Assembly: GCA_030141605.1 (NCBI GenBank)
Contig: JAQGDQ010000015.1
Coordinates: 682,001 to 746,000 of the forward strand
Direction: 5' to 3'
Source: Tubiluchus corallicola
Taxonomy: Eukaryota > Priapulida > Priapulimorpha > Priapulimorphida > Tubiluchidae
DNA length: 64,000 bases
The notes under the pieces are model-generated. The model was not told where the DNA came from, did not search any database, and saw only the letters and a program-made list of their open reading frames with translations. The number at the start of each line of letters is the position of its first letter. Within the stretch, counting starts at the first letter, position 1. Shown here piece after piece: positions 1 to 11,326 of this stretch. The translations under genes and the position numbers were made by a program.

Positions 1-137
1 CGTAACGAAACTTCAATACAAATTTTAGACTAGAAACACTAAAATATCAATCACTGAAAACTACTTTGTTTTAATTAATGCCGAGTATTAACACTGTAGA
101 AATCAAACACTTTATTCTGAGTTAATAATCAACTCAC

Positions 138-421
138 ATGTGTAATCTTCTAACAGAAGAAATGACAACAGTTGGAGACTTAAGACAAGATTTGTACAAC
201 ATCCTAACCTTGTCTGATGAATCCTGTACTCCCAAAGCTGTTGCAGCTTCTTCAATACCACTGTCTCTTGCATCTAACATGATCTGTTTCCTAATTTTGT
301 CGGCCTGAGGTTTAACGAGGATGTCTTCTATACCAAGAGTAAAGCCTCGCCTCGTCAGAAAAGCAGTAAACAACCGGGTAAAAGCTGTCAGCAACTGACA
401 TGCCGTCTCTCCACCATACAA
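138..421 (-). CDS. POLR1A: POLR1A exon 10 (last exon in window)
   Basis: The exon starts after AATCTTAG| with [20 protein letters not shown], then [20 protein letters not shown], matching [20 protein letters not shown] and YRGFTLGVEDILVKPKAD. It ends at ACACAT|GTGAGT in phase 2, so the coding sequence must continue to the left of position 1. Confidence 0.92.
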
Positions 422-3400
422 CTAAGATTAGTGTAGAAAAATATTTTTTTTGTATATTTTTTTTCTGGAATGGATTCAGAATCACTAATTTCATATCAAG
501 TAACTTAATCGACAATTTATATGTTCATTAAGTATCAGCGATCTAAAAAAAGATGAGCCCAACATACCTGAAAAGCTTCACTTTAGTCTGATTAGATTTT
601 AAAAGTTTTACAAAAAAGGCTTTAAAAACTAGTTGAACTATCAGAAGAGATTAAGTACACATTTATGGCTATGAAAACCAAGCTCATTACTTAACACATT
701 TGCAAGTGATTTGCAATTGTGATTTCATTTGACCACACTAACTATAAACATGAGAAACAGCTGCTGTAGTCTATTTCAGTGCACTAGTATGGAAAGTAAA
801 TATTAATGCAATTAACTATAACACATACACGTTACAGCCGAATGTAAAGATTACATTACAATCTAAGCAAGACAGTAAGAGTCTCAGTAGACCTGCCAAT
901 CAAAGTATGAGTAATGCAGAAACAGTATCATTAATTAAATCTGCCTGTCAAAAAATGCTCACCTCATAGCAACAGTGAACAAGACTATACGGAGTAGCTC
1001 CATAAGCATTTTTGTCCAAAACACCAACTAAGAGTTCACCATGTCTTATGATAACAGTGCTTTCACACATGCAGTTTTCCTCTGGCAAAGGTTTGCCACA
1101 TTTCCAGTTTCTTGCCGGTTCCCTTTGCCAGTGCTTGCTTGATATTTTAGTTGCTCCCTCCAATGTTAAGGGAACTTTTCCCGATGGAACTAGATTTAAC
1201 AAAACTGTAGAAACAAGCTGCTTGCCAGACCAAAGTTTTACCGGTTTAACAATAGACGGCAACAGGAGGCGAAACCTGTACTGATGGCGTGGCAAAGCAC
1301 TATATACCAAATTCTGATATTCTTCTTTGGTGAAAAACCGACCTCTTACTGTCATGCTTACACCCGAAACCATGTGATCCTGAATCAATCCACCAAGAGG
1401 TGTCCCGTCTTTTGGACCGAGGTACTGTTTGTAGTTAATCGCAATGTTATAAGCTTCCGATCTAGCAACTTCACTTTGTGGAAAATGTACATTCATTTCA
1501 TCCCCATCGAAATCAGCATTATATGACTTACAGTTTGCATAATGTAGTCGCAATGTCTTTTCTCCGGGCAGCACCCTTGCTTTATGTGCCATTATACTAG
1601 GACGATGCAGCGTTGGCTGCCGATTCACTAACAGAACATCACCATTGTGCAAATGCCTGTACACCTGCTTTACGGCCATCAACTTGTGCAGAGTATTTTC
1701 GGGTGTCATCAGACGCTTGGCAATGGATACACGCTCCGCTTTCTTCATTTTGTCCAATAAGATCTTTGACCCGTTTTCGTTTACGATGAGGGATGCGCCT
1801 GGGTGCTTGTTAGGCCCATTTATGACCAACTTTCGTAACATTTCCACATTCCAGGGCGTCACGGGAGTTGGAAAGGTAAGCTTTTTGGCAAAAATATCTG
1901 GAATTCCAATCTCTTCTACACCAATGCAAGGGTCTGGCGAAATCACAGTGCGGGCGGCATAATTAACACGCTTTCCCATCATGTGTTTTCTAAATAAGCC
2001 CTCTTTCTTCTCCAATACCTAAAGATAAGGCAAATATTTGTAATTCATATTTAATCAAATCAACTTTGTTGTTAAGTTTACCAACTTGAAAACAGAAGAT
2101 CTAAATGTTGTTAAATGTTTTTGCAAAAAAAGAATGTAGCAAGGAAATGGCAAAGTGGTAAGGTATGTGTCTGACTATGAAGTTAAGCAGTGCTGGGCTT
2201 GATCAGGAAATAAATATTAACCCCTAAGAAAAGTCATCCTAGACAGTTTCATTTATTAAATAGCCCCAGGCTGTTTTTCTCATTAAGGGAAATGTACACA
2301 TAAAATGTACACATACCATGAACTGAACATGGCTAATACATCTCTGCCACTTCAGTACAGTATTATCACAAGTCATTACCATTAATAAATCTGCATTATA
2401 AGCTAGAGTCTAACTGCATTATAAGCAAGATTCTAACTCACTGACTAACAGTAAAAAAAGGATAGGTTTATCATTTAAAAAACTTAGTTTCAACAGAAAT
2501 AAAATAGTCCCAGCCACATCGATCATCAATATTGAAGACCTGCATCAATCAAATTTCAGTAGTTGTTTTGGCTATTTTATTTTTGTTGAAAAAAAACCAC
2601 ATACAAACAACGACTCTGAATTTGGTAAAATCGGCAACATGTGTGACTATCATAAGTGCTTCAATCAATGAAACTTGAGGAAACTAGGCAACACAATTTG
2701 GTCCAATGGCAGAAAATTAAGCTGCCTCAGTCAGCTGTACAATAGTAACTGTAGTTATATAACATATTTAACAGAAAGACTTGGAACATAATGAACAGTG
2801 ACACATGCAGACACAGCAATATATGTTGAAAACTGATGAAAAGGCTAGCATAGTTTTAAGACAATGAGATAATCCATGTTTTCTAAATAAATTTTTCCTA
2901 CCTGTCTTATACCAGCATGTCTTTCTTTAGATAGTTTATCTAGCTCACAGTCTATAAAACCATTTACATGAGTTTGTAGTAATATCCAAGCATTCTGAAG
3001 CTTCTGTGTTGGAGTCTGGCCAACGACACTTTTATATTGCGCTGATGGCTGTAAAAAATCAACTTCACTCACTCATTACTGTAGTATTTTGAAGTAAGCA
3101 ATACCAACAAAAAATCAATTACCTACAGCAATTAAAAGTAATTAAAAATGATTAAAGCACTTTCATTGATCAATACATACAACAAAAGATAATTAATGAC
3201 AGTTCTACAATCTGCCTATTTTTGAAACAATAATATTACCTTAAAAAAATCATGCTCTTTTAACTAATTTCATTCAACAAATTGATGCTTAGTTTTCCAC
3301 AAAAGCTATTATGGTTAGTATCTGGTTTATCACTGAGGTGGGTTATGCTAGACTTGAGCTGCACTGTTAAAATTACATATCCTATATAGGACAGGTTTTT

Positions 3401-6400
3401 GAAAAATTCGTGTTTATGTTCTTCACCTAAAATATTTACGCATTAACATGGCTTAAACCTAATTGTATAAACTTAGAAAAGGGAACATTTAAAAAAGGAA
3501 AACAAAATGCTAAATTGCAGACCTATCACAGGATTAATAGGAATAACAGCATGCATACCTCAATTTCTTTATCAGGTTCCTTCTCTTGATCACGAATAAC
3601 ACAAAGAATCTCTCGTATCACGATGGAATCAGTCAGGATTTTGTTGAGGTTCGAAGTTTGAGAGTTCTCAAATTTCGAATCATTCAGAAAGCTTAACTGA
3701 AATGGAGAACAAATCTGTAACATTACAAATCACAAATGAGTTCATCAAAAACTAAAAACTCGGGCACTCTACCAAGTAAAGATATAACTAAAATTTAATG
3801 ATATTCTAATGCTACATGTAATTACAGCCTATTCTAATATTAAAGAAACAGATGACCAATGAGTTACCAGATCGGCATTACTGTGACAGCAAATGCGTAA
3901 CCCATTCATCATGCCATGCACTGGCTTTTGCAACAAATCTATGTACTATTCAATTGCCACTTAAATTTAAATACTGTTTAAAACGTACAGGGCGAAACTT
4001 ATTTGGCGGCACTGGTACTACATCCAGGAAAAAGATGTCGGTCGGATTCGGATGACTGGCCGCATGAGACTCAAAGACGGGATAAAGCTTGCGCAAAATT
4101 TTTGAATCCTTTTTCCATACAGCCTGTAATTGTGCTCGAGCATCTAGTGGAGTGAGAAAACTGAAAAGATGAGAAAAATGTGTTAGCATTTGAAAGCTGA
4201 AATACGCAATATTTACAGGTCAATGAATCAAAATTTTTAATATTAAGTTAATGCAGAATGGCAAAAAATATCTTCATCATTTTAGGTCATTCATTTTAGT
4301 GACTGCACCAGTATAATCTGAATACTTATTTACCCACTGCAACTCACAGCTTAATAAATGTAAGAAAACTTGTTAAAGTTTATGAAGCAAAGCTGTCTTC
4401 TGCTAGCTGCTTCATATTACCATCATTGCACAATAATAGGGTGTGCTATATGGTTATTACAGACAGTGAGCTGGCAGGACTAATATGCACAAAAATCTAG
4501 TGACAAAACAGATATACCCAGCAGTTAGTTCTGCAAATACTAGACTCTAATATGCTAAAGGCTTGTCTGCATCTTTTTTGTTTTAATATGACTAATCTCC
4601 GATGAAAACAAATAAATGCATGTCACTGATCACATACCTTGGTTCAGCAAAGATCCTACAGTACATTACTTAAGAATAATACAACTGTTTCATGTTTTAC
4701 TAAAGCAACACTCGTGATTTCAACAACTATTATAGCATACTAAAAAATTTATGCCTCTTCCCAACTAAACTTAGAAGTAAGTAGTCAAAGTATAATAGTG
4801 GCAATGTGTAACATCCTCTGCCTTCAACAAAATACCTCATTTTGTAATTTGACTTTAAAATTTGTTTTTAATCTGTTAAAAACTTTACCAAGTTCTTGTG
4901 TACCTACTTTTACTTCATTCCAAACCTAGAACTGTTTAGTAGTTTACACATACGTTTGTCCCATTAGGCTGCATATATCTTTTTCGGTAGCATCATCTTC
5001 TGCACCATCTTCATGACGATCTTCAGCATTATTATCACCTTCCGGGCTAAAAATTAGTTTAAATGCAGATGTTAGAGAAGAAGCGACCACCAGAAAATGT
5101 TTGCAGCCATTAAGAAAGTTGTCAAAATTAAGAGGTATTGGGGGGAAACTTAAGAAAGCTAACCAACAGGCATTCTCTAAGGGAACAATACATTTGATGG
5201 TCAAGGAGCGATAAGCTACATTTACGGACAATGAGGAGAGAACAGCACAGTAAAATCTGCAAAAGCCAATGCGTGGCATCTAGCACTCTACAGTTGTGAG
5301 CATGAACTCTCGCAGTGAATATGAGTGATATCCATACACTACATACTAGAGATGTATGCAGGGGATCAGCTGGACAAACCGCCATGCCACATTAATCAAT
5401 CTATCCTGGAAAAGATGGAAATAGAGGAGTTTGTGACGATCATGAAGCTGCAGAAACCGTCAACTCTTACTTTTCGTATTCTTTCTTCCCCTACCCATGC
5501 AGAGAATATGTAAAGTTCCTACGAATAGGACAAACTGGAACCACAGGTTGAAATAAATACAACCAGCTACTCTGCTTGCTCACAGTTAACTGTTTATATT
5601 ATCTACTAGACAGGAAAATATTTCTATACTAGCACAAACTTGATACTAAAAACAAAAACAACAAACAAACTTGCAACTAAAGATAAAATTAAAGACAAAA
5701 GCAACAAAACGTATCAGAATACTTGACAGGCTAATAAAGTTCAGGTTTGACAACCATATAAGCATAGCGCAAGTCAAAAAAACAATTAGCATTTATTACA
5801 CTCAATAACTATTACATCATTTGGTACTACAAAGGAGGTACTTTTTTCAAACTGAAGTTTATAAAGTAAATCTGTGCCACAGGAGAGTAACCCATCGATG
5901 GAAGGATAGAGGCTTTGTTTAAGAATTTAAAACTAGAAAAAAAAAACAAGCACATATTAATTCTGCAGTTAGTAAACTCCAAGTACAACCATCACCTGCT
6001 CTTTAGTGTTTTGTTTTTTCTTTGTTGCACGATGTTGATAGCTTGTTTGTTGCTCAATCCTCTGGTAAACATGACTCTGCTATTATATTCCGTTCTCATC
6101 GTTCTGCAACAAATATTGCAATTTTATTTCAAAAAGCACAAGCAGAATATAAAAACATCAGCTTACAGGCTTGCTCCCTGCTCACCCTACGCTTTTGTAT
6201 ATTGTGAAGAACTATGTGATACTGCTATAAAAAAAGTAAATTGGCCTTGGGCAACTGCAATAGGTCCCAGGAGTTAGGAAAATGAATTAGCCTTGTAACT
6301 TTTCAGATATTGTTGCATCTGTTAGAATTTATGGTACGTAAAATGCTGCTATAAACTATCGTGTATTGAAAAGTCTGTCATAAAAGTTTAGGAGTTTGTT

Positions 6401-9400
6401 GTGATTGTGTTCACTTTACGACGTGTTTAGAGAAGCTGGTACTCCTACCCCAGCACCTCCATTTCGTTGAGAACAGATATTACAAGAAAGTGCAGAAAGC
6501 AGGATTGTACGTGACTTTAAATTTTCAGAATGACAAGTAAGTTTCATGCCTTTTGCTTTGCTGTATGCATAATCACAGTTACGTCGGATCAAATGCCGTG
6601 TCAAACTGTGGAATGCCCACTGCTCAGGAATTGTAAATGCAGCTTAGGAGTAAACAAGTGTCCAGAAGTGATTTGCAAGCATCTGAATGAATCACAGCTG
6701 TCTGAAGACTTACAAGCCATCAATCAACCAATAAACTCATTGGAAATATGGGACTTTTTCGGAAAAAACTTTCCAGTAAAGTTTCTGGATGGAAAGACAA
6801 TCAACATTTTAAGCATAAACAATGCTGATAGACTGTGCAGACTGAAAAAAGACTCATTTGGCATAGCGAGCATAAAGATGTTCAGCCTGTGTTTAAATGA
6901 TCAACTGGAATATATCCACCCACAAGCACTTTTGCCACTAAGAGATCTAGAAGCTATAGGTATAACAGAAAATCCAAATTTGGACATATCAGAGCTGGAC
7001 TTGTCAACAGCAAACAAACTCAAATTTCTCAGCCTCAAACAAAACAAAATAAAAGAGTTAAGAAAACCAGTTCTTCATGCGCAGGTAAAGCCAGAAAATG
7101 TCACACTAGATTTAACAGGTAAGAAAATATTTTTAAGTATGTATTTTTTGCATTGATCAGTTATAAGCATGAATACAAGGCAGTGAAATTGTACATTCAT
7201 TCATTGTTTCTTTAGCAACAGTATTGGGAAAAACCCTTCCACAGCTTAAAAATTAAATACATAACATGTATTTGAGCATTAATTATTCCTAATTAAAATT
7301 ATAATATCATGAAATATTCATTACAGATAAAAACATGTTATGCTACAATAAATAAAAAAATAAAATTTGCAGTACTATAACATATAACAACTGACAGTAA
7401 AACAGTGCAAAATCAGCAAACGATGCATTAGTAAAGTGTATAATTAAAATAAATATTTTTTCTGTAACGTGTTCCAGTTTTAGATGAGAAATCCCGAGCA
7501 TCAGCTGGGGTGCTACACAAAAGATCTGGTGATTCACTCACTGTCCACTTATACTTTTTTCAACTCTAAAAACTCTTTTTCCAGCTGAGTTAATATTTGA
7601 TAAGATGATTTGTTAGAATTAATTTATAAAACTGGCAAAGAAAATATTGAAAAAAAAATTGTATGCCTAAACCCCTCTTTCCGCTAATAATAGCTACTGG
7701 AACTATAAGCAAATTAATCATTGCACCTTGTGTACAGTATGCAGTCACTTCTAACTAGTTACTTTAGCCCACTTCAAATACTGCAAAACCACATTTACAG
7801 TCTGGTTGGGTCTGATTAGGAGTAATCACAGTCCTTTGATCAGTGAATTACAGTTGATACAACAGGGCCATGTCACGTGACATAGGCAACGGTGAAAAAA
7901 TAGGTTTATGCCAATAACTTGAAAAGTACAGTACATAGTCACAAAAATTGCAGGGTAGGCAGTTGGATTAGGGGCTCAGGCAATGGCATGGTGTGTAGTG
8001 ACCAATATCTACATCAGCAGTTATTTGTCATTTTCTGCTTGCCTACAAGCATTGCCATTCTGTGTGAGTTAAACATGCCACAACTAACCTGGATAAGATC
8101 TGCTTTTAATAAACAAGACTATAATTTTCATAACGAACTAATTATGTGACTAATTTATTTTTTTCATAATTATAGGCTGTTTTATATTATAGGCAATTTT
8201 TTGCTATGTGACTGCCATTTGCAATGGCTGAAAAGTTCAACATGGAAAGACCTTCGGGCCACATGCCAAAACACAATAACTGGTGAAGTTCAAGATATTA
8301 GCAGCCCAGACGAGGATGCCTTCAAATGTTCAATCAAGAATAATAGTGGCAAAGTTAATAAGAGACAGTATGGAATAGCAACCCTTGTGGTTGTTAGTTA
8401 TTTCGTCTTGCATTGCTTAGATAAACTTTAGTACAAAAAAAGATGATTAATGATAGTAAAATGGCCATAAGAAGCTTAAAAGTAGGGATAAATAATTAAC
8501 ATTGCATGTACTTATTTTTGTAATTTTTGCAAGAGTATTATACAAACTTACATTAAAACTGTTTTTGCAAAAATACTAAATAAACTCAAATATTTACAAC
8601 TAACAATTTTTGTATAGGCAGTGACTGCAGTACTCCATGCAAGATCAAGTGGTCAATTTTTACAGCTTCAAACAGAGAGGTCAAGAGGCATTTTGTTCAA
8701 CTATTACAGAGAGTAGTATAATCAGCAAGCTTAGAGAGTACTGAGTCAATGATGAACAGAGAGACAATTTAATAGGTTTCATTATAGATCCCTGAGGAAT
8801 GCCAGCATTGACCTCTTATACAGACAAAGCCTTTAATTCATAAATAACTTGCATTCTACAGTTGCTGAAATATGATGATACCAAGAACAAACTATTACTC
8901 TCTAGGTGCATGAGTGAAGTTTGTGGAGCACTCATTTCTGCCAGACATTATTATCAAAAGCTTTGGAGGATGTTAAAAGCTATTAACTTAGTCTTGCCTT
9001 GGCAATCTAAAACACTCTATTTAGTGCTCCAGAATTAAGCATTGGTGCACAAAAAATGTATTAACGGCACATTTACAGTCCACAACAGCGGCATATAGCA
9101 GCTCGCAAGTGTTTACTTTATGCTTAAACTTACCTACGAGGAGTGCCACAGTGTGAGCACTTTTTTGTACTTTTATTCATATATGTTCGGATGAAATTTT
9201 GTATCAGATTGTGACGTACACCAATAATGTTCTTGATAGACGATTCTTCCAAGTCCCATTTTTTACCTGGAAAGGTTCAAAGAAAGATTAAATTTTACAA
9301 TTCCCAACACACAAAAAATTAGTTCTTGAAGCGGATTAGGGGTAGAGTTAAGATTAGCATATTTAAATTATGTGTGCAATTGTACACTCCTTCCCAAAGA

Positions 9401-11266
9401 AAAATAATTTTCTTGAAAACACATTTAACTTGCCTGCAAAACCTGGAATTTAAAAACAGTACAAAGCATTAATGTCAACTAGCAGGTCATCGTGAGTTTT
9501 CATGATTGTGATAGTTATACGTAATTCACTAATTACTTAAGTTATCAAAGCATATCAGTCAACATAACAAGAATATTAAAATTTCAAATGAAAAGGTTAG
9601 ATTTTTCTCATAAAAACAAGGTTCAGCAGAAGACAAAATTTCAACCATCAGATTGTGCACAGCCCTTTTTGTCGGTTTAAATGATTTTTATTAGTCGATA
9701 TTGAATGATTAAAAATGTTGAGACTGACACAAATATTATTAGTAATTATATTATATTATTACTTATAATATTACATTATTATTATACTACAAAAGGTATA
9801 TTTTCTGGATGTGTACTAGATAGAATTTTGTCGACTTCTTCATCCAGTGCTCTTTTGATAAGTTCACTGCAGTTCGGTGAGCCAGCATATTCCGAAACAG
9901 CCGAAGCCATCAAGCTTTCAAGAGTGCTCACATCACTAATTCGACCATGCTCAAGTAACTGTAGTTGACTGACCAACAGATGGCAGTGGTGTTCCTGCAC
10001 AACGAGCTTGTGACAACAAAAACAAGTGCTCCGAAGGACCTAATGCAAATGCAAAGCAGAATGAGTACTAGTTAGTGTTTACTTGTGCAGCTAGAATCAG
10101 ACTCATTACTTTATACCAGTCGGGTATCCAGCTACCCGATTGTTAGGTATCAGCAGTAGTGCAGAGAAACTGAAATCATTTTGTAAACACAAAGCTGCCA
10201 GGTGTGACTCCTGGTATTAGATATCTTACCTATAAACAATCAGTTATTATAACCTATAAAGTTTCACGACTTGTGTTTTTGCTTTTATCTAGACTTCTTA
10301 ATTACTATGCACGCTCTGTCAATGAGTCAGCTACATGTGCATTCGTCATCCGCTTGATTAAAGTAGTTTGATCTGACAAACACTTCCAATGAATTTTTAC
10401 TGCTGGTTTGTTGAGGCTGTACAGTTGAGATACAAGCAGCTCAAATACATTATATAACTCTTGGAATGTGAACTTGCGCAAACCGTTCTAGCATGCTGCC
10501 ATGCAGTTATAACACATTTCTGTGTAGGAGGCAGTTAAACTTAAAAGGTTTAAAATATGGATGTCGTATTAACAATAATGGCTGCACTTTTACATTTACT
10601 TGGGCACCCAGGCACACGATACAAGCACTAACGTAACAACGCTTCACAACATAGAGATAAGTAAACTTCACAACAAAAAACTGCAGGTCAGATATTATTT
10701 GAAAGCCACTTACTTGGTACATTACATTGAAAAAGACAGGATTAAATACTGGCACACTTAATGTAATATGACCCATATGTCCTGGACAGAATACTTGGTT
10801 GAGACTGCATGTTGCACACACGTCCCATCTATCAACTGGCCCTACCAAGGATAAGTAAAGTTTAAAAGCATATTAGACATTTATACTAACTTATTCGCAA
10901 TATGACAGTTGCGTACAAATAGCTCCATGATTCCCTAAATAGCAAAAATGACAAGAGATGAAACACTAAAAAGTGAATTGCTGGTATAGTAAAACTACAA
11001 ATCTTCTGAATTTAACAGTAAATTGGTCATCCATGATAGGTATGACATAAATGCACAAGTGTATACACAATGATATTCAACAAACTAAATATATTTAACT
11101 TACCAAGATGTAAATCATGTAAACCATTTTCACGTGCATGGCCAAGATCATCAAAGGTTTGTGGATTTGTAATTTCTTTCACACTGAGAGCCAATATCTC
11201 ATCTGTGCTGTATGTGCCAAAGGACACTCGACATAGCTGATTCGTAGGAACTTCTCGACTGAACAT
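138..11266 (-). CDS. POLR1A: RNA polymerase I largest subunit (RPA1/RPA190), 5' half; 10 exons, continues beyond the left edge
   Basis: This is the catalytic largest subunit of nucleolar RNA polymerase I, which transcribes the large ribosomal RNA precursor. Exons on the minus strand, in order, are 11266-11104, 10841-10714, 10039-9817, 9266-9134, 5046-4954, 4160-3989, 3696-3559, 3048-2902, 2018-963 and 421-138. All joins keep phase and use GT-AG. They give about 845 residues, roughly half of the usual 1,700 or so. Visible features are the N-terminal zinc ligands C63, C66, C73 and H76, a second zinc group (C103/C106 with C208/C211), and the catalytic [10 protein letters not shown] motif with three Mg-binding aspartates near residues 548, 550 and 552. 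Pol I-type wording ([31 protein letters not shown]) separates it from Pol II and Pol III. The jaw, funnel and C-terminal parts lie outside the window. Confidence 0.95.
422..962 (-). other. POLR1A intron 9
   Basis: Intron between exons 9 and 10. It is AT-rich and I see nothing else in it. Confidence 0.85.
963..2018 (-). CDS. POLR1A: POLR1A exon 9 (catalytic core)
   Basis: This is the largest exon, 352 codons, phase 0 at both ends. It begins [20 protein letters not shown] and ends YSLVHCCYE. It carries switch and active-site elements: [16 protein letters not shown], the Pol I-specific [23 protein letters not shown], and the metal-binding [27 protein letters not shown] (bridge to the pore) and [11 protein letters not shown] follow. 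No frame breaks are present. The basic insert around [13 protein letters not shown] matches the variable loop of other POLR1A proteins. Confidence 0.97.
2019..2901 (-). other. POLR1A intron 8
   Basis: 883-bp intron. It contains a possible tRNA-derived SINE fragment near 2148-2204 (listed separately) and otherwise only AT-rich sequence. Confidence 0.85.
2148..2204 (+). repeat. Possible degenerate tRNA-derived SINE fragment
   Basis: A good Pol III A box (TGGCAAAGTGG, 2148-2158) is followed about 36 bp later by a weak B box (GGGCTTGATCA). No tRNA cloverleaf is complete. This pattern is typical of old tRNA-derived SINEs, but it is short and could be chance. Confidence 0.3.
2902..3048 (-). CDS. 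POLR1A: POLR1A exon 8
   Basis: 49 codons, phase 0 at both ends (TTTTACAG| ... GACAG|GTAGGA). It encodes [20 protein letters not shown], then [13 protein letters not shown], matching LYNIWIRLQSHVN...DKLMMDKYPGIRQ. This helix leads directly into the core exon. Confidence 0.93.
3559..3696 (-). CDS. POLR1A: POLR1A exon 7
   Basis: 46 codons, phase 0 at both ends (CCATTTCAG| ... TTGAG|GTATGC). The translation [20 protein letters not shown] then [17 protein letters not shown] corresponds to the segment of POLR1A that contains NGQTVNLQAVMKDV. Confidence 0.88.
3989..4160 (-). CDS. POLR1A: POLR1A exon 6
   Basis: The exon starts after TTTTCAG| and ends at GCCCT|GTACGT. It encodes [18 protein letters not shown], then [21 protein letters not shown]. 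This corresponds to YLTPTSAREHLSALW and NPSVFFLDFLVVPPSRYRP of human POLR1A. Confidence 0.92.
4161..4953 (-). other. POLR1A intron 5
   Basis: 793-bp intron of AT-rich sequence. I recognise no feature in it. Confidence 0.85.
4954..5046 (-). CDS. POLR1A: POLR1A exon 5 (acidic linker)
   Basis: A 93-bp exon runs from TTTTTAG| to ACAAAC|GTATGT, phase 2 at both ends, so it joins exons 4 and 6 in frame. It encodes a very acidic linker rich in Asp and Glu ([19 protein letters not shown]) ending in SLMGQT. The position equals the poorly conserved stretch before the YLTPTSA block in human POLR1A. The basic segment that follows the CPHC ligands in the human protein is missing, so an undetected small exon in intron 4 is possible. 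Confidence 0.75.
6530..7118 (+). CDS. LRR gene exon 1 (signal peptide, LRRNT, LRRs)
   Basis: An open exon of 196 codons plus one base. The ATG is the first in frame with a downstream hydrophobic stretch and the LRRNT cysteines. The donor ACAG|GTAAGA is strong. Confidence 0.8.
6530..8431 (+). CDS. Small secreted or GPI-anchored leucine-rich-repeat protein (LRRNT-LRR-LRRCT), 2 exons
   Basis: The exons are 6530-7118 and 8193-8431, joined in phase 1 (TTAACAG|GTAAGA to ATTATAG|GC), giving about 275 residues and a TAG stop. The N-terminus has a short hydrophobic stretch ([11 protein letters not shown]) that could be a signal peptide. Residues 24-50 are a cysteine-rich LRRNT cap, followed by irregular LRRs (for example [14 protein letters not shown]). 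The second exon begins with the classic LRRCT cap, [12 protein letters not shown], with C202, C204, C221 and C242. Sequons occur at N53, N190 and N246. The C-terminus is a hydrophobic tail ([15 protein letters not shown]) after NNSGK, as in GPI-anchor signals or a short membrane segment. I cannot assign an orthologue. The role is probably extracellular adhesion or ligand binding. Confidence 0.8.
8193..8431 (+). CDS. LRR gene exon 2 (LRRCT cap and hydrophobic tail)
   Basis: The exon begins after TATTATAG| and completes the Gly codon of LDLTG, then reads [20 protein letters not shown]. It ends at TAG 8429-8431. An AATAAA polyadenylation signal occurs at about 8577-8582. Confidence 0.8.
8577..8582 (+). 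terminator. Candidate polyadenylation signal of the LRR gene
   Basis: AATAAA about 150 bp downstream of the LRR stop codon, on the same strand. It is a motif match only. Confidence 0.35.
9134..9266 (-). CDS. POLR1A: POLR1A exon 4 (KKCSHC zinc ligands)
   Basis: The exon starts after TTTCCAG| and ends at CGTAG|GTAAGT (phase 2). It encodes KKWDLEESS, a helical segment, then [15 protein letters not shown], the second half of the zinc site seen as AKRCPHCKT in human POLR1A. The following intron is 4.1 kb and contains an oppositely oriented gene. Confidence 0.88.
9267..9816 (-). other. POLR1A intron 3
   Basis: 550-bp intron with an ATTATTA-rich run near 9736-9785. Nothing else is seen. Confidence 0.8.
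9817..10039 (-). CDS. POLR1A: POLR1A exon 3 (clamp, second zinc group)
   Basis: The exon starts after ATTAG| at phase 0 with [12 protein letters not shown], which matches the GSCLNCHML block of human POLR1A, and continues into a helical segment ([13 protein letters not shown]). I chose the donor CTA|GTACAC because it leaves phase 1, which the next exon needs, and forms Ser across the join. A later GTAGTA site would break the phase. Confidence 0.88.
10040..10713 (-). other. POLR1A intron 2
   Basis: 674-bp intron. I see no feature in it. Confidence 0.8.
10714..10841 (-). CDS. POLR1A: POLR1A exon 2 (clamp zinc ligands)
   Basis: The exon is joined in phase 1 after TAG| and ends at TACCAA|GTAAGT (phase 0). 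It encodes [19 protein letters not shown] followed by PGHMGHI, the CxxC...CxGH zinc motif of the clamp core found in all large polymerase subunits, and then [13 protein letters not shown]. Confidence 0.93.
11104..11266 (-). CDS. POLR1A: POLR1A exon 1 (initiator Met)
   Basis: The exon runs from the ATG to a CTTG|GTAAGT donor (phase 1). It encodes 54 residues with the Pol I N-terminal signature [16 protein letters not shown] followed by [11 protein letters not shown] and [10 protein letters not shown]. The start is chosen because it lies about 15 residues before the conserved SFG block, as in other POLR1A proteins. A pyrimidine-rich stretch just upstream (TTTTCTTCTAACTGAAG in the gene direction) could instead be a 3' splice site for a 5' UTR exon. 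Confidence 0.9.
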
Positions 11267-11326
11267 TCTTCAGTTAGAAGAAAATCTTAGGTTACAGATA
11301 GCAACTTTGATGACAGTTCCATTATA

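Larger units (their letters stand above)
5047..9133 (-). other. POLR1A intron 4, hosting the antisense LRR gene
   Basis: A 4.1-kb intron bounded by CGTAG|GTAAGT and TTTTTAG|. It contains the two-exon LRR gene on the opposite strand (6530-8431). The remainder, 5047-6500 and 8450-9133, is AT-rich with no recognised repeat. Confidence 0.8.

Noticed and set aside
1012-1962. Plus-strand ORFs of 80-105 codons
   Set aside because: They are shadows of POLR1A exon 9 on the opposite strand.
5325-5513. Plus-strand ORF and possible extra POLR1A exon on the minus strand
   Set aside because: A GGGAAGAAAGAATAC stretch resembles the basic segment after the zinc ligands, but possible splice sites give the wrong phase and the frame soon stops.
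5915-6277. Overlapping 120- and 61-codon ORFs upstream of the LRR gene
   Set aside because: Low-complexity hydrophobic and AT-rich frames with no family match.
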